DNA of 64,000 bases from Aphrocallistes beatrix (taxonomy: Eukaryota > Porifera > Hexactinellida > Sceptrulophora > Aphrocallistidae). This document shows, in pieces, positions 23,361 to 33,714 of the stretch. The stretch is taken from NCBI GenBank assembly GCA_963281255.1, contig OY725489.1, forward strand, positions 6,386,523-6,450,522, read 5' to 3'. The position numbers and the translations under genes were made by a program. Position 1 is the stretch's first letter. The number at the start of each line of letters is the position of its first letter. The notes below the pieces were generated by a model that was not told the origin of the DNA, made no database searches, and worked only from the letters and a program-made list of their open reading frames with translations.

Positions 23361-24406
23361 TCAAATGTGAAGAATACATTGGTTTTTGTATCAAGGACTC
23401 TGTTGCCATTCATAAACACCGGAAGTTTGGGCAATAAAAATTCTATAAATTGTAACAACAATAGAAACACATTGTGGTAAACAAATATCACAGCAGGCTG
23501 GATAGCACCGGTTTTATGCTCTGTGACTACTATTCGATTGACATCATCGATTATATCGTTTTCAGCAGAATTAACTTCTTCAATAACAAGCCCTTGAATT
23601 ATACCTGGTCTCTGTCCGTTTGGTATAACAAGTTCCAATATAAAATAACCACGAATAAGTTCAAAATCTGTTTTATTGAGTAATAAGTCTGTATCTTCGA
23701 AGTACTTACTCATTATTGAAGATATGTCGATAGTATTTCTACTGTTTGTCCATTTCAACATCACTTCTAGAGTTTTCTCGAACATTTTCCTAGATTTAGA
23801 CATCACTAATTTGTTCCTCTTCACCCGCAATTTTAAAACAGAATGCTTTAAACCATTTAGCATGCATAAATATTTATCCAAATTGACAGTCTTAGGAATG
23901 AGAGATTCGTTGTGATACTTGATATAATCTAAAAATCGTGAAAATGACTGAATTTTCGAATATGATGTTGATGGTGCACGTCCACTTTTGATTTCTTTAC
24001 TAATATACCTGTTCATTTCATCACGACTGAAAATATTGATTTCTCCTATTGCATGTATAATTGCGAATATATTAGTTCTGTCCATCTGAACTGCCCTTCG
24101 AGTTCTACTTCCACCATTTACAGAAGAGAGAAAACTGGAGAAACCTTCGATAGCAGAATAATATTCACGACTGATAGACCTATTTACATGATCTAAACAA
24201 TCTGCCATGTCAGGTGAGTCGGTGTCTTCACCATAAAAAGTGTAGGTGTTGTTTTGTGAATCGCACTGAAGTCTCAAAAGAGTTCCATCTTGTGCTGCAT
24301 TTGGTATATTGTTTTGTGCTTCAGTTGTTAAGTCAAACGCATTCGTCGCTAATCTATTTGTCAATTTGACTCTTTTTGAATCAGAGAATTTCAATGAAGG
24401 ATTCAT
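23333..24406 (-). CDS. Tyrosine recombinase (Crypton-like), upstream frame: N-terminal and first catalytic half
   Basis: The open frame begins at an ATG at 24515-24517, but I prefer the internal ATG at 24404-24406 (MNPSLKFSDSKRVKLTNRLA), because the 37 residues before it are hydrophobic and look untranslated. The product has about 357 residues. An N-terminal helical core-binding-like region contains FLSSVNGGSRTRRA and YSKIQSFSRFLDYIKYH. The first half of a tyrosine recombinase catalytic fold follows, with the first Arg in NGQRPGIIQGLVIEEV and the beta-hairpin Lys in VTEHKTGAIQPAVIFV. The frame stops at 23333 just after TFDGGK. The Tyr half lies in the -1 frame. No reverse transcriptase is nearby, which favours a Crypton over a DIRS element. 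Confidence 0.75.
   Translation of the reverse strand: MNPSLKFSDSKRVKLTNRLATNAFDLTTEAQNNIPNAAQDGTLLRLQCDSQNNTYTFYGEDTDSPDMADCLDHVNRSISREYYSAIEGFSSFLSSVNGGSRTRRAVQMDRTNIFAIIHAIGEINIFSRDEMNRYISKEIKSGRAPSTSYSKIQSFSRFLDYIKYHNESLIPKTVNLDKYLCMLNGLKHSVLKLRVKRNKLVMSKSRKMFEKTLEVMLKWTNSRNTIDISSIMSKYFEDTDLLLNKTDFELIRGYFILELVIPNGQRPGIIQGLVIEEVNSAENDIIDDVNRIVVTEHKTGAIQPAVIFVYHNVFLLLLQFIEFLLPKLPVFMNGNRVLDTKTNVFFTFDGGKYCLPE
23351..23357 (-). promoter_or_regulatory. Candidate -1 ribosomal slippery heptamer
   Basis: On the minus strand the upstream frame reads G GGA AAA TAT here, fitting the X XXY YYZ pattern exactly (GGG, AAA, A). Slipping by -1 gives GGK followed by ILSSRV and joins the two recombinase frames without losing a residue. 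I see no strong stem 5-9 nt downstream; the nearest neat hairpin (GTGATA-GTAA-TATCAC) lies further on. A deletion in the homopolymer run is the competing explanation. Confidence 0.4.
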
Positions 24407-24651
24407 GATTAAGTTGTCGCTATTTTGACCGAATATAATGGCAATCCAATCGATCCATATTAAACGGGAAGGTGATGTAATATGATTGAAGTAGATTAGA
24501 AACAGCAGGAAATTCATTAGAAATAGAAGTATGTACGTAAGTTAGATATACAGGGTGGCTTTTAAGTTCTTTCCCAAGCTTGATTAGGTACAAAATTTCT
24601 TATACTCAAACAATCTTAGTTATTATGGTTTTTAGAGATTGTAATTCAAAT

Positions 24652-25117
24652 ATTCTCAATGATTTTAAAAGATTTTTTGAGTCTAAGACCTAGAATTGTG
24701 TTTTGTATGGTGAATTTTGTGAAGAAAATATGTCTCCTAAACTCTAAATTTGTAGAAATATAGGATGTTTAGATCAGTATATATTGAGAAACATTTGGAT
24801 CAGATTTTTGGTGATGTGAAAAAAAGTGCCATTTTGGGTGATTTTGCAAAATATACCTAATTTGAACACGAAATAATAACTTTATCTCGTTTCTGAAAAT
24901 GAATTCAATGAATTTGTGAAATATTTTCATGGTGAATGAAAGGTATCTGGTGCTAAATCGTCATGGAACATCGATTATAGAGACATGTTTTACAGAAGCA
25001 GTGGCCCTAAATCTCGACTTTCGCTCCGCGCCAGGACACATATTTTCTCCACAAAACTCGCCATATAAAACACAATTCTAGGTCTTAGACTTGAAGTCTT
25101 TTAAAATCATTGAGAAT
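24652..25117. repeat. Foldback element, arms about 85 bp
   Basis: 24652-24738 (CTCAATGATTTTAAAAGATT, AAGACCTAGAATTGTG, AATATGTCTCCT) is inverted at 25033-25117. The interior contains AATCGATGTTCC-like wording and no coding sequence. A related half-copy lies at 28920-29110. Confidence 0.75.
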
Positions 25118-25118
25118 A

Positions 25119-25466
25119 CAAGGCTGGATTCGGTTAACCGGCTAACCGCCGTCAATCACGGTTAACGGTTAAGAAAATTTTGAATCGGTTAGCCGATCTG
25201 CTTTATTTTCTAAATATTAAGACTAATTTCATTGCCTTTCGATGGAGATTCATGAATATTACTTCTAAAATTTTGATATTGCAATATTATTTCTATTTTT
25301 TTACCAAATAGTATATTTCGAGACCACTGAAAATTATAAATTTTCAATATCAGGTTAAATATTGGTCGACAAATCTATATTTATACTAATTAATATTGGC
25401 ATCGGTTAACCGGTTAACCGCCCTGGAGGAAACCAAAATAACCGACCCTCGAATATCGGTTAACCA
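25119..25466. mobile_element. GGTTAACC MITE, copy 1
   Basis: Begins CAAGGCTGGATTCGGTTAAC and carries clusters of CGGTTAACCG-type palindromes at both ends (GGTTAACCGGCTAACC, CGGTTAACGGTTAAG, ATCGGTTAACCGGTTAACC). Highly similar to 33715-34082. The far end is shortened after ATATCGGTTAACC. Non-coding. Confidence 0.75.
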
Positions 25467-26070
25467 AATATTATATAGCTAAAGACTAGGTTTCAACGGT
25501 TAAAATGGGATTCTCGAGGTCGTAGATTTCGAATATTGTGTTTTCGAGGGTCCATTATAAAATATTTCGTTTGTTTTTGTTTATAATAGGTTCATAAAAT
25601 AAACAAATTTCAAAACTAAGCTAGAGACATGGAATGGATAGTATTTATAACTGCTAATTTATGGTATTTCAAGCTATATGATCCGATTTTGCTAATAGAA
25701 AACTCCAGAAATCATATTTCTTATTATAATTTCTAGAAATGTGTATGTGGTTTTTGAAACAAATTTAACAGCTGTTCTGGAGCTGCACTATCGGTCTGTC
25801 GACCGACATTTTTTTACATTATACGGATAGTACTTTTGTATTATGTCCCGCAAAATGACCAAATGTTCTGACAGATTTCAGGCTTCGTCCCGCCAAAGTA
25901 CATATTCAAAAAGGTTGGCATGTATGAGTTCCAGAGATCCCTATTTTCTGCGAATTATTATGTAATCGTTTATAAGAGAAACTAGAAGTGCTAAATATAG
26001 CATGATTAATACTTATATTTTAATTTTTGAATGTGGTTTTATATCTGCTATTAATTACATTTCTAATCAG
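25467..26070. other. AT-rich DNA with one dispersed motif
   Basis: No gene. The segment near 25776-25812 (TGGAGCTGCACTAT, then GGTCTGTCGACCGA, then a T run) recurs near 62466-62500, so it belongs to a dispersed repeat. Confidence 0.4.
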
Positions 26071-26074
26071 AAGC

Positions 26075-26228
26075 GTAGACTCGAGATGGGGATTGTAGGG
26101 CCTTTGGGTTAGGGCTCATTATTTGTAGGACCATTCCAGACAATATCTACTATGACTAATAGAAAGAATTGATCCCGACGAATTATTGGTAGGGCCATGG
26201 CCCTAGCAACCCTACCGGAGCCTACGCC
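26075..26228. repeat. Candidate MITE with GCGTAG ends
   Basis: Starts near AGAAGCGTAGACTCGAGATG and ends with the inverse of ATAGGCGTAGGCTCCGGTAG. Between them GGGCCTTTGGGTTAGGGC and GGCCATGGCCCTAGC give further partial symmetry. No clear target duplication. Confidence 0.35.
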
Positions 26229-26232
26229 TATG

Positions 26233-26365
26233 GTCTATAATGCATAGTTTTACAGTTATACTATATGATAAAAATATTACTATTGAATAATATTGATACT
26301 TTCAAGTCCATATTCGGAATATTTTGTCTATAACTGTAAAACTATGCATTCTAGACTATGAAAAT
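26233..26365. repeat. Inverted repeat around ATGCATAGTTTTACAGTTAT
   Basis: The arm at 26240-26262 (ATGCATAGTTTTACAGTTAT) is inverted near 26331-26352, with a loop of about 70 nt. A small hairpin, possibly a MITE core. Confidence 0.5.
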
Positions 26366-26639
26366 GTATTTTAGCAGATAAAAAAACACGTTCAAAGTAC
26401 ATTAATAAGCAGGCGCGGTACACTTTTTCGAAAAGTGGTACGGCGGAATGTTAGAATATATCCTACACGTGGCATCCGCGACTAACTGACAAATTCCCTG
26501 AGATCCGGCGAGGTAGTACCTGTTGTACCACCCCTGTATGTGTTTATGAATGGGCTGACTACGTCCGTTTAGTTTTCAGTTATACGTATTTCTTTCCCAT
26601 GGCTCTTGTAGGATTTTTCCAGAGGGAGAAGGAATCTTA

Positions 26640-27897
26640 CCGGGTGGTCCAAAAAAACATCCCTTTGTGATTTTTTAACAGGAGGGCACTGTTAAGAACC
26701 TCAACTCTAAGTTAGATGGTCGATTGAGCCACTCAGGGAAGAAGAAGATCCGTACGGATGAAGTTATCGAAGTCGTTCGTCAGTCGTTTCTTCACTCCCC
26801 AAAGAGGTCAACAAGAAAGAGGTGTCAATTGGTTGGCTTATCACGCACTACACTTCTCAGGGTTCTTCATGATGACTTAAGACTATATACATACCATATA
26901 CAGATACACCAGAAACTCGCAAATGCTGACAAAGTGAAGAGATTTGAGATGGCTAAGTGGTTACTGGCGATGATTGAAACATCAAAGACCTTCTTGGACC
27001 GTCTCTGGACAACCGACGAAGCTCATTTTCATCTTGATGGGCAGGTGAATTCTAGAAACAACGTCTACTGGGGTTCGGAACGACCAGCAGAAGTAACAGA
27101 AAAGCTTCTGCATTCTCAGGAGGTCACAGTTTGGGTTGCACTCTCAATGAAAGGGGTCGTTGGTCCGCTGTTCTTCGAGGAGCAAGAAAAGACCGTGACG
27201 ATTAATAACACTGACCGTTACCGAAAGATCCTGGAATTCTTCTGGAAGGAGCTTGAAGATAACTATAGAGGATACCTGCCCAGATTCTGGTTCCAACAGG
27301 ATGGATCAACCGCCATACCTCCAACAAAAGCCTGGATTGGATCAAGAACCACTTCGGAAGTCGAGTGATCAGTCGCAGGTGTGACCATGAGTGGGCACCC
27401 TACTCGCCGGATCTCAGTCCTCCAGATAATTACCTCTGGGGGTTCCTGAAGGACAGGATATAAGCTACAAAGCAAAGACAATCAGAGAACTCAAATCTAA
27501 ATGGATGCCATCTCGAACATGTTCAATAGATAAAAAAACACTCGAGCTAGGATAGTGTGATATGACCGAAGTCTATTCTACACTAACACGTGCCCGAATA
27601 TATTGGGATATAGATAGAGTAAGTATTGAGTACTAGAGAAATATCGTTCAAACAGAATAGCAATGAACAGGAATTAGTAAGACTAACAAGTTACACGAAA
27701 CTATGAAATAGACGCTTAGGTTGACTAAGAATGCTAGTGTCTTTCTACAGGTTTCTAAATCCTCATAACAATAGTATAAACTTGCCTTTATGATTTAAAT
27801 ACTTTAAAGTAGATAATATTTAAGTTTTAATTCTCTAGGCATAAAAGTAGAGAAATAACAAATTTATTACAGGATCTGTTTTTTTTGGCCCACTCGG
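26640..27897 (+). mobile_element. Tc3-like DNA transposon, copy 1
   Basis: The ends are imperfect inverted repeats. Left is CCGGGTGGTCCAAAAAAACA and right-inverted is CCGAGTGGGCCAAAAAAAAC, each preceded by TA (26638-26639, 27898-27899). It is 1258 bp. It carries one transposase gene whose N-terminal portion is missing, since only about 40 bp separate the TIR from mid-protein sequence. Copy 2 at 50770-52025 has nearly the same length. Confidence 0.8.
26690..27530 (+). pseudogene. Tc3-like transposase, 5'-deleted and frameshifted
   Basis: The open part (about 26690-27365) begins mid-protein at GTVKNLNSKLDGRLSHSGKK, without an ATG, continues through FLHSPKRSTRKRCQLVGLS (second helix-turn-helix), and reaches the catalytic core. 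Asp1 is in LWTTDEAHFHLDG, followed by NNVYWGSERP, VTVWVALSMKG and PLFFEEQEKTVTINN. Asp2 is in FWFQQDGS. A shift near 27310 then moves DWIKNHFGSRVISRR and EWAPYSPDLSPPDNYLWGF (Asp3) to another frame, followed by a stop at DRI and a further shift. The first DNA-binding domain, seen in copy 2, is absent. The element could not supply its own transposase. Confidence 0.8.
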
Positions 27898-28702
27898 TAA
27901 GAAAGCATAAAGAGGTCTGTGAAAAAATTGGGTAGTATTGTAGAATCGCTAGTCCTTCACACCTATATAGTAGTATTAAATCTTATTTTGAATCATGTAA
28001 TTCATGGCAAGAGACTATATATTTATTTTTATATACATACGAGTTATTCAAATTACTTAAAATGAGGTACGGCAACGCCGCACAACTCTTAAAAGTGGTA
28101 CGGCGCTCGCCACACCTGTTGTACCGGGAATGCCGCCCCTGATAAGTACTACTAATTTTGTATTTAGTATCTCTAGACTCTAATGTTTCAAATGACCAGA
28201 TTGTAAACAATACCCTTAAAATTAATGGGAAAATTGGAGTCTAACGAACCGCGACTTTTAGAAGCGATATGAACCTGAAAACAGTATATATTGGATATAG
28301 TGATAATTAGGACTGAAACGAATATACCGAATATTCGATCGAAATAAATTAACCAATATTCGTTCGTTTTGAAAGGAATATTCATGTACTTTAAATATGA
28401 TGAACTACAAAAATAATGTATGTAATTTTTCAATTGTTGAAGATAATTTTTTTGCATTTACATCCAAAACTTATTACAACACGTAATAAAATACTGCTAG
28501 AATATTCTAAATATACAATTTTCTGAGTATTTGTTGAAGATCTCTTGCTTTTTCACGATATTAGCAACAAAGTTTCAATTAAAAATAGTCATTTCGTTAC
28601 GATTTCGAATATTCGTTTCAACCATAGTGATATCAGGGGCACGGAATTTTGGGTCAAATTATCACTATATCTAATGACAAATATTTTTTTATAAATATAG
28701 TA
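27898..28702. other. AT-rich DNA with a small repeat fragment
   Basis: No gene seen. At 28060-28142 a GC-richer fragment (GTGGTACGGCGCTCGCC, CCGGGAATGCCGCCCCTG) shares wording with 26411-26536 (AAAGTGGTACGGCGGAATG, TACCTGTTGTACCACCCCTG). They are probably two ends or fragments of one MITE family. Confidence 0.4.
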
Positions 28703-28839
28703 CAGAAAAACCTCCAAAAGTGAACGCATCCAATAAATGAACAACTCCAAAATATGAACACTTTTTCTCGGTTCCAAACCTCTCAAAAGTGAACATTTTT
28801 GCTGTTCCGCAGGGTGTTTACTTTCTGGAGGTTTTACTG
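28703..28839. mobile_element. pogo-like MITE, 137 bp
   Basis: TIRs are CAGAAAAACCTCCAAAAGTG on the left and CAGTAAAACCTCCAGAAAGT on the right (inverted). TA precedes the left end; the right flank is TT. The interior repeats AAAAGTGAAC-type motifs. Non-coding. Confidence 0.7.
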
Positions 28840-28849
28840 TTGGTGGCTA

Positions 28850-29110
28850 ATTGGTGCCAAATTGGGCTTAAAATTCCCAAAACTCTAGGTTCTAATGATG
28901 ATTAGAGATTGTTCTTAGAATATTATTAATGATTTCGAGAAAAGTTCTGGTATTAGCAATTTTCGAGTCTAAGACTTTATTTTGTAGGGTGCTTTTCGTG
29001 TAGAGAAATGTGTCCTGACACGCTTAGAAAATCGCGAATTACGGCTCACTGCTTTTGCAAAAGTCTCTCAACAATCGATATTCTGTGACGATTTAGGACC
29101 AGATCCCTCT
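28850..29110. repeat. Diverged half-copy of the 24.6-25.1 kb foldback
   Basis: GTCTAAGACTTTATTTTGTA, AATGTGTCCTGACACGCTTAG, CACTGCTTTTGCAAAAGTC, ACAATCGATATTC and GACGATTTAGGACCAGAT occur in the same order as on one arm of 24652-25117. No second arm is found. Confidence 0.55.
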
Positions 29111-29178
29111 TGTTAAATGGAATTATCGCAAGAATCCACTCAATTCAGATCTATACAAGAAATTGGGTATTTATTGGT

Positions 29179-29400
29179 CTATGTGGAATTCAGATGGCAC
29201 CCAAAACCTCTTACCAATTTCGACTTGGACTATGTGGGGTATAATTGTACCTGAAAACCTCTAAGCTATCGACTTGGACTATGTGGGGTATAAATGTACC
29301 CGAAAACCACTAAGCTATCGACTTGGACTATGTAGGGTCTAAAGTGCCCGAAAACCTCTAAGCTATCGACCTGGACTATATGGGGTCTAAATGGACCCCA
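29179..29400. repeat. Minisatellite, 49-bp unit
   Basis: Consecutive units start at 29179, 29230, 29279, 29328 and 29376. Each has CTATGTGGGGTATAAATGTA, then CCCGAAAACCTCTAAGC and TATCGACTTGGA. The inner spacing is 48-49 bp and units are well conserved, so expansion is fairly recent. Non-coding. Confidence 0.85.
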
Positions 29401-29829
29401 AATAGTCAACTAATGGAATTTTTGAGGCACCGTTTGTCCGAAGGTTAAAAATCGCTAAAGTTTCGAAATTAACCGAAGATTGCCTGCAATTGTGAGAGAG
29501 GAAAATCTGGTAAATTTCACCAAAATAGGCTTGTTTTTCGCAAAAAAACTGCAAAAGTCCTGTAAGAAACTGCCTGTTCATGATTTGTTAATATCAAAAT
29601 CACTTGGAGAGTCTTCGGTTAAGGATGGGATTTCGAGTCTAGTAACTATTAGTCTTTTTTATCTTTTTTGTGTCTAGTCATTGTCGTTTGTACATAGCCA
29701 CACTTCACTTCAGGGGTGACTTTAGCCAAAAAACGAGAGCTTCGCCCTCTTTTTTCGTTTAAAGCTGTTTCCCAAGTAGTATTTTTTAATGAAACCTACT
29801 TCACATTTATCCATGGTTTTTCCGAAACA
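29401..29829. other. AT-rich DNA, nothing recognised
   Basis: Open frames on both strands around 29387-29677 overlap one another and carry no motif. Confidence 0.4.
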
Positions 29830-29903
29830 CAAATGCACAAAAAGGATTCAACAAGTGACCTCATGTTTAACAACTAAGTGTGTTAACCACTAGACCAAAG
29901 CGG
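29830..29903 (-). tRNA. tRNA-like relic or SINE head
   Basis: On the minus strand TGGTCTAGTGGTTAAC matches an A-box/D-arm, and about 34 nt later AGGTCACTTGTTGAATCC resembles a B-box/T-arm. The acceptor and anticodon stems pair poorly and no CCA-compatible 3' end is evident. This is a decayed tRNA pseudogene or the head of a tRNA-derived SINE rather than a working tRNA. Confidence 0.4.
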
Positions 29904-30825
29904 ATATTACTACTAAAAAACACTAATCTTCCTACTGGATATGCATATTCGAAAATTCTCTATGATAAAATCACTCAGTCCGTTATTTTGTGGTTAGCAT
30001 TATTTTGAAATTTCAGAATTTACCAATAGAGAACCATTGTATCCTGTTTGCATTATAGCATACGTATAGTCACGAGTACCATCAGTGAGTGAATTTATTA
30101 ATTAATCCGTCATCTATAATGATAAACATTTTGTCACCTTTATTAGGAAAGGTGTGAATTTTTTCTTAGCCACTCGAACTCTTTTGTAGATGTATTATTA
30201 ATTATTAATCAAACTCTTACATACCAATTTTCAAATTTCTAGCGCCTGCCAAATCTTCAATAAATTCGAACAATAGACTCCTTTAACTAAGGACTGTAGG
30301 CGCTCATTCTCGGGTACAGGAACTTGAGTCCATTGCCTATCCCTATAACTAATCGTTATTTCGGCGAGAAATGTAATATTTTTGAATAGGAAGTCGTATG
30401 TGGTGAATTCATTGGTCATATTGGCATACTTGAAATATTTGTGATCTGAGTTTTAGCGGTTTTCACACTTTTCCATATATGTTAATGAAGTTGATAACTT
30501 GGAATTGGTTAACGTTAAAAATGGGAAATGTATTATTATTGAATGGGAAGTCGTATATAAGGAGTCAATTGAGCATATCGACTTACTTCTCATTTTTTAT
30601 TTTTATGGTTTTCACACCTCCATATACACTAACCTACCAAAAGTATTCCTACACCCCAAACTTTCCATACAAATAATTATAAATGAGTATATTTATGGAG
30701 ACAATATAATCTGATTGCAAACAGGTACCCTCTATTTAGTTTCAAATTCGTTTTCTACACATTCGAATTACTCAATTCGAGGTTTTCAACTCTTAGACTC
30801 ATGCTTATGGTTAAATTAAAGGGCA
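29904..30825. other. AT-rich DNA, nothing recognised
   Basis: No coding or structural feature supported. Confidence 0.4.
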
Positions 30826-30892
30826 TCTCATGCTGGCATAAAGTGTCCGCCGGCTGCGAAGCGACAGAAAGAGAACTTCGCTTGAAGATAAT
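30826..30892 (-). repeat. R1 GC-block remnant
   Basis: GCATAAAGTGTCCGCCGGCTG followed by CGAAGCGACAGAAAGAGAACTTCGCTTG resembles a decayed R1 terminal block. The rest of R1 is missing. Confidence 0.35.
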
Positions 30893-31003
30893 TTAAAAAT
30901 GTACAAAAGTAATTTTATGATTTGGTCAATACGGATTTGGGCTGCAACACATGGATTCGTAGAAATTGTGTATTCAAATAAATATCACGTTATTATCATT
31001 AAG

Positions 31004-32680
31004 TTACACAAAATCTTTTTCGCATAAATAAATAGTCTTCTGGCAATGATTCGCACAAATGAATGTGAAGCAAATATGACATCTTTTTTTCGTTTTTTGG
31101 CCGACTGTCCTTTTACAATCGAACTGTTTTGATGCTTCAGATGGATTAATTGTTTGATTCGGAATTTGCTTACTTGAAGTATTCGGGATAGTGAAGTTCG
31201 GCTCGTCGTATACAGATTGAGCTACATTTACATTTTGATTCTTATCAAGCTCAGTTAAAGTTTCCATTCTTTATATATTAGTAGCATTTGATTGACTAAC
31301 AACATCGTTACTCGAAACAACTTCAATACTTGAAATGACCTCGTTACTCGAAACAACCTCGATACTTGATATAACCTCGTTACTCGAAAATGCTTCATTA
31401 CTTGATACAACCAATGCATTACTCAATATAACCTCGTTCCTCGATACAACATTTTTGGATTTATTTGGTTGAATACTCGATTTATCTTTTTTATTTACCT
31501 GAGAAGGCTCACAAATCGCAAAGATCGTGTTTTTTACTTCAACAGTGAGAAATCGGAAATTTTGTGACATTTTTCTTGCCATAATTTGTGGCCGTATCAA
31601 TTCAAGTGTCAATTGATGTAAATTTCTTTCTTATTTTTGATGACATCCAATGTATGTTGACTATTTTTTAAACAAAATAGGACCCATGCAGCTTGGGTAG
31701 ATTATGCGAGGAGGTCGTAAAATAGAACGCAAAGCCACCTGCGTGTCGCTCGATATGGCCTATATTCCTTGATCATCTGGTCAATTTTATCTACCCTAGA
31801 TTTATTAGAGTTATAATCTAATATAATTTGAGGTTTTTGTTTTGAGGTAGATATGTTTTTTCCCGATGAAAGCTTGAAATAAGCAAAACATTCCTGTTGA
31901 CTTTTGGAATATACGATACTAAGGTAGTGTTAGTAGTGAAATAGAACTTGAATGGAGAGGTAAACCTTTAGCAATACTAAGGCAATTAGGAATTTCTCTA
32001 CGCCTATGATTGATTGTACCTAAATATAACAATTTTCTTTCTTTCATTAAACGATTAGAAAGATTTAATGAAGTAAAGTATGTATCACCTACAACTATAT
32101 GGTCAGGAGATAATTTCGAAACCATTCGCATAGTAATCTCCTCGGATTTGTTTGATAATAGAAGATTCTTCCCCGTGTAAACTTCAATGTTCAAAGGGTA
32201 GAAGTTCTTTGCATCTGCAAACATCCAACATTTCATCCCATATTTATCGGGCTTGTTAGGCATATATTGCAGGAATTTACAACGGCCCCTATACCTACAC
32301 AAATGCTCGTCAATTGTCACGAAGTGCCAGGATGATACGCTAAATTGAAAGTATCGTTAACAGTATCCCAGAGATATCTTATTGGAGCGAGTTTGTCATG
32401 AACAGCTCTCTCGATTCGTGTTGTGGAATCATCAAACCTTAAAAATCTCAATATATTCTTGAATCTCTCACGTGACATTGCAGTCCTAAAAATGGGCCTA
32501 CCAAAATTAAGATCATCGCTATATAATTCTTTAATTGGCTCTCTGCTTGCACGCAATATACCAGTAGAATCATTAAGCTTAGAAATGCCTTGATCTTAAT
32601 AATAGTTATCGGGTCATGATATCTATTATTAATCGCTTTTTAAGGATTAGACAATAAAAAACTATTCAATTTATCATTCG
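31004..32680 (-). pseudogene. piggyBac-like transposase, copy 1, broken
   Basis: Minus-strand blocks follow piggyBac order. IKIKAFLSLMIL then ILRASREPIKELYSDDLNFG (about 32490-32660) and MSRERFKNILRFLRFDD come first. Asp1 is in FVTIDEHLCRYRGR (about 32300) and KPDKYGMKCWMFADAKNFYP follows. Asp2 is in HIVVGDTYFTSLNLS (about 32060-32100). The third-Asp block DYNSNKSRVDKIDQMIKEYR (about 31780) has SR where the family has GG. A Ser/Asn/Glu/Val-rich repeat linker follows (31271-31480), then the C-terminal Cys/His knuckle RCHICFTFICANHC with YLCEKDF (31004-31080). Frameshifts occur at about 32318, 32560 and 31910. The N-terminal 100 or so residues are not recognisable. Confidence 0.8.
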
Positions 32681-32809
32681 TCATCTTTAAAATAAAATTA
32701 AGAACATCTTGAGAAAAGAAAAGACAGAAAAAATCTAGGGATACATATTTAATAGCAAATTATAAAATATTCGAAATATAATTACTACTCTAAGAGGAAA
32801 AAAAGAAAA

Positions 32810-32925
32810 ATAGAGCCGTTTGCCTCCGACATGAAGGAACATCAATACTACGAGAGCATAGTTCGACACAATTAAAATTATTCCAATGAACACATTTTGT
32901 GTCAGACTATACTCACGAGTAGGTT
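32810..32925. repeat. Palindromic MITE, diverged copy
   Basis: GAGCCGTTTGCCTCCGACAT and TGTGTCAGACTATACTCACG match the arms of the palindrome at 34571-34730. The copy is diverged and imperfect. Confidence 0.6.
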
Positions 32926-33285
32926 TGCCAGATGTCCGGGTTTTGAACATTTTGTTTAGATGTTCGGGAGGATGTTTGTGGTCTACATCCAAAGTGACCA
33001 GCCAAATACATGTCTGACCAGCAGTTCCAATCAAAGCAGCTTGATCAAAGTGACTACAAAGTAATTCTACTCAATTGTGACTTAATTTCCCTTTCAATCT
33101 CGTAAATACTAAAATTCTTAAAAATAAATTAATTACTTCTGATAGCAATACAACAAGAAGAGAAAAGAATTTGAAAACCCAAATATTTTTTATCATAAAA
33201 CTAATAGATGGAATTAATGGAAGAAGAATTAGTAAGAAATTAATGTCATATTTTGCATTTCTGAAATTAAATATGTGTTCTACGC

Positions 33286-33396
33286 CAGGGTTTCTCACAT
33301 CTCAGGAGCTCTGACCACACATTCGGTAAAATCTGTCCTGTGAACAAACCAAATTTGGTCAATTTTTGTCAAAAGACGATGAGCTGAGAAACCCTG
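33286..33396. mobile_element. hAT-like MITE, 111 bp
   Basis: TIRs CAGGGTTTCTCACATCTCAG on the left and CAGGGTTTCTCAGCTCATCG inverted on the right. Flanks are TTCTACGC (33278-33285) and TTCCACGC (33397-33404), an 8-bp duplication with one mismatch. Size and target length fit hAT. Confidence 0.8.
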
Positions 33397-33404
33397 TTCC
33401 ACGC

Positions 33405-33714
33405 ATTCGAATCACTCAAAATTACTTCTAGACGAGTCAATATATGAAAAAAGGCACCTACCCCCCAAAAATTACAACATACTGTTTTATTGTTGTAAAA
33501 GCAATAGGGGGTCAAACTCAACCCCAGAAAAAAGTCTGTGAAAATCCGACCAATGGGAAAGGGGCAGGGTTTTACTCGTCATTTTTTTGCACTTGCCATA
33601 GGCGAATTTTTTTCCATTTTTTCGAAAAAAAATAAGGCGAGTAAATATGTTTTGAATCAGGATTTAAAAAAATTAATTCGAGTGAAATAATTGCTTAATG
33701 AAATAAAGATCAAA
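33405..33714. other. AT-rich DNA, nothing recognised
   Basis: No gene or repeat supported. Confidence 0.4.

Noticed and set aside
22314..24406. DIRS or Ngaro retrotransposon for the tyrosine recombinase
   Set aside because: No reverse transcriptase, RNase H or split repeats near it; the flanks are unrelated repeats.
31919..32556. Two adjacent minus-strand genes
   Set aside because: They are consecutive parts of one piggyBac transposase separated by a single-base shift near 32318.
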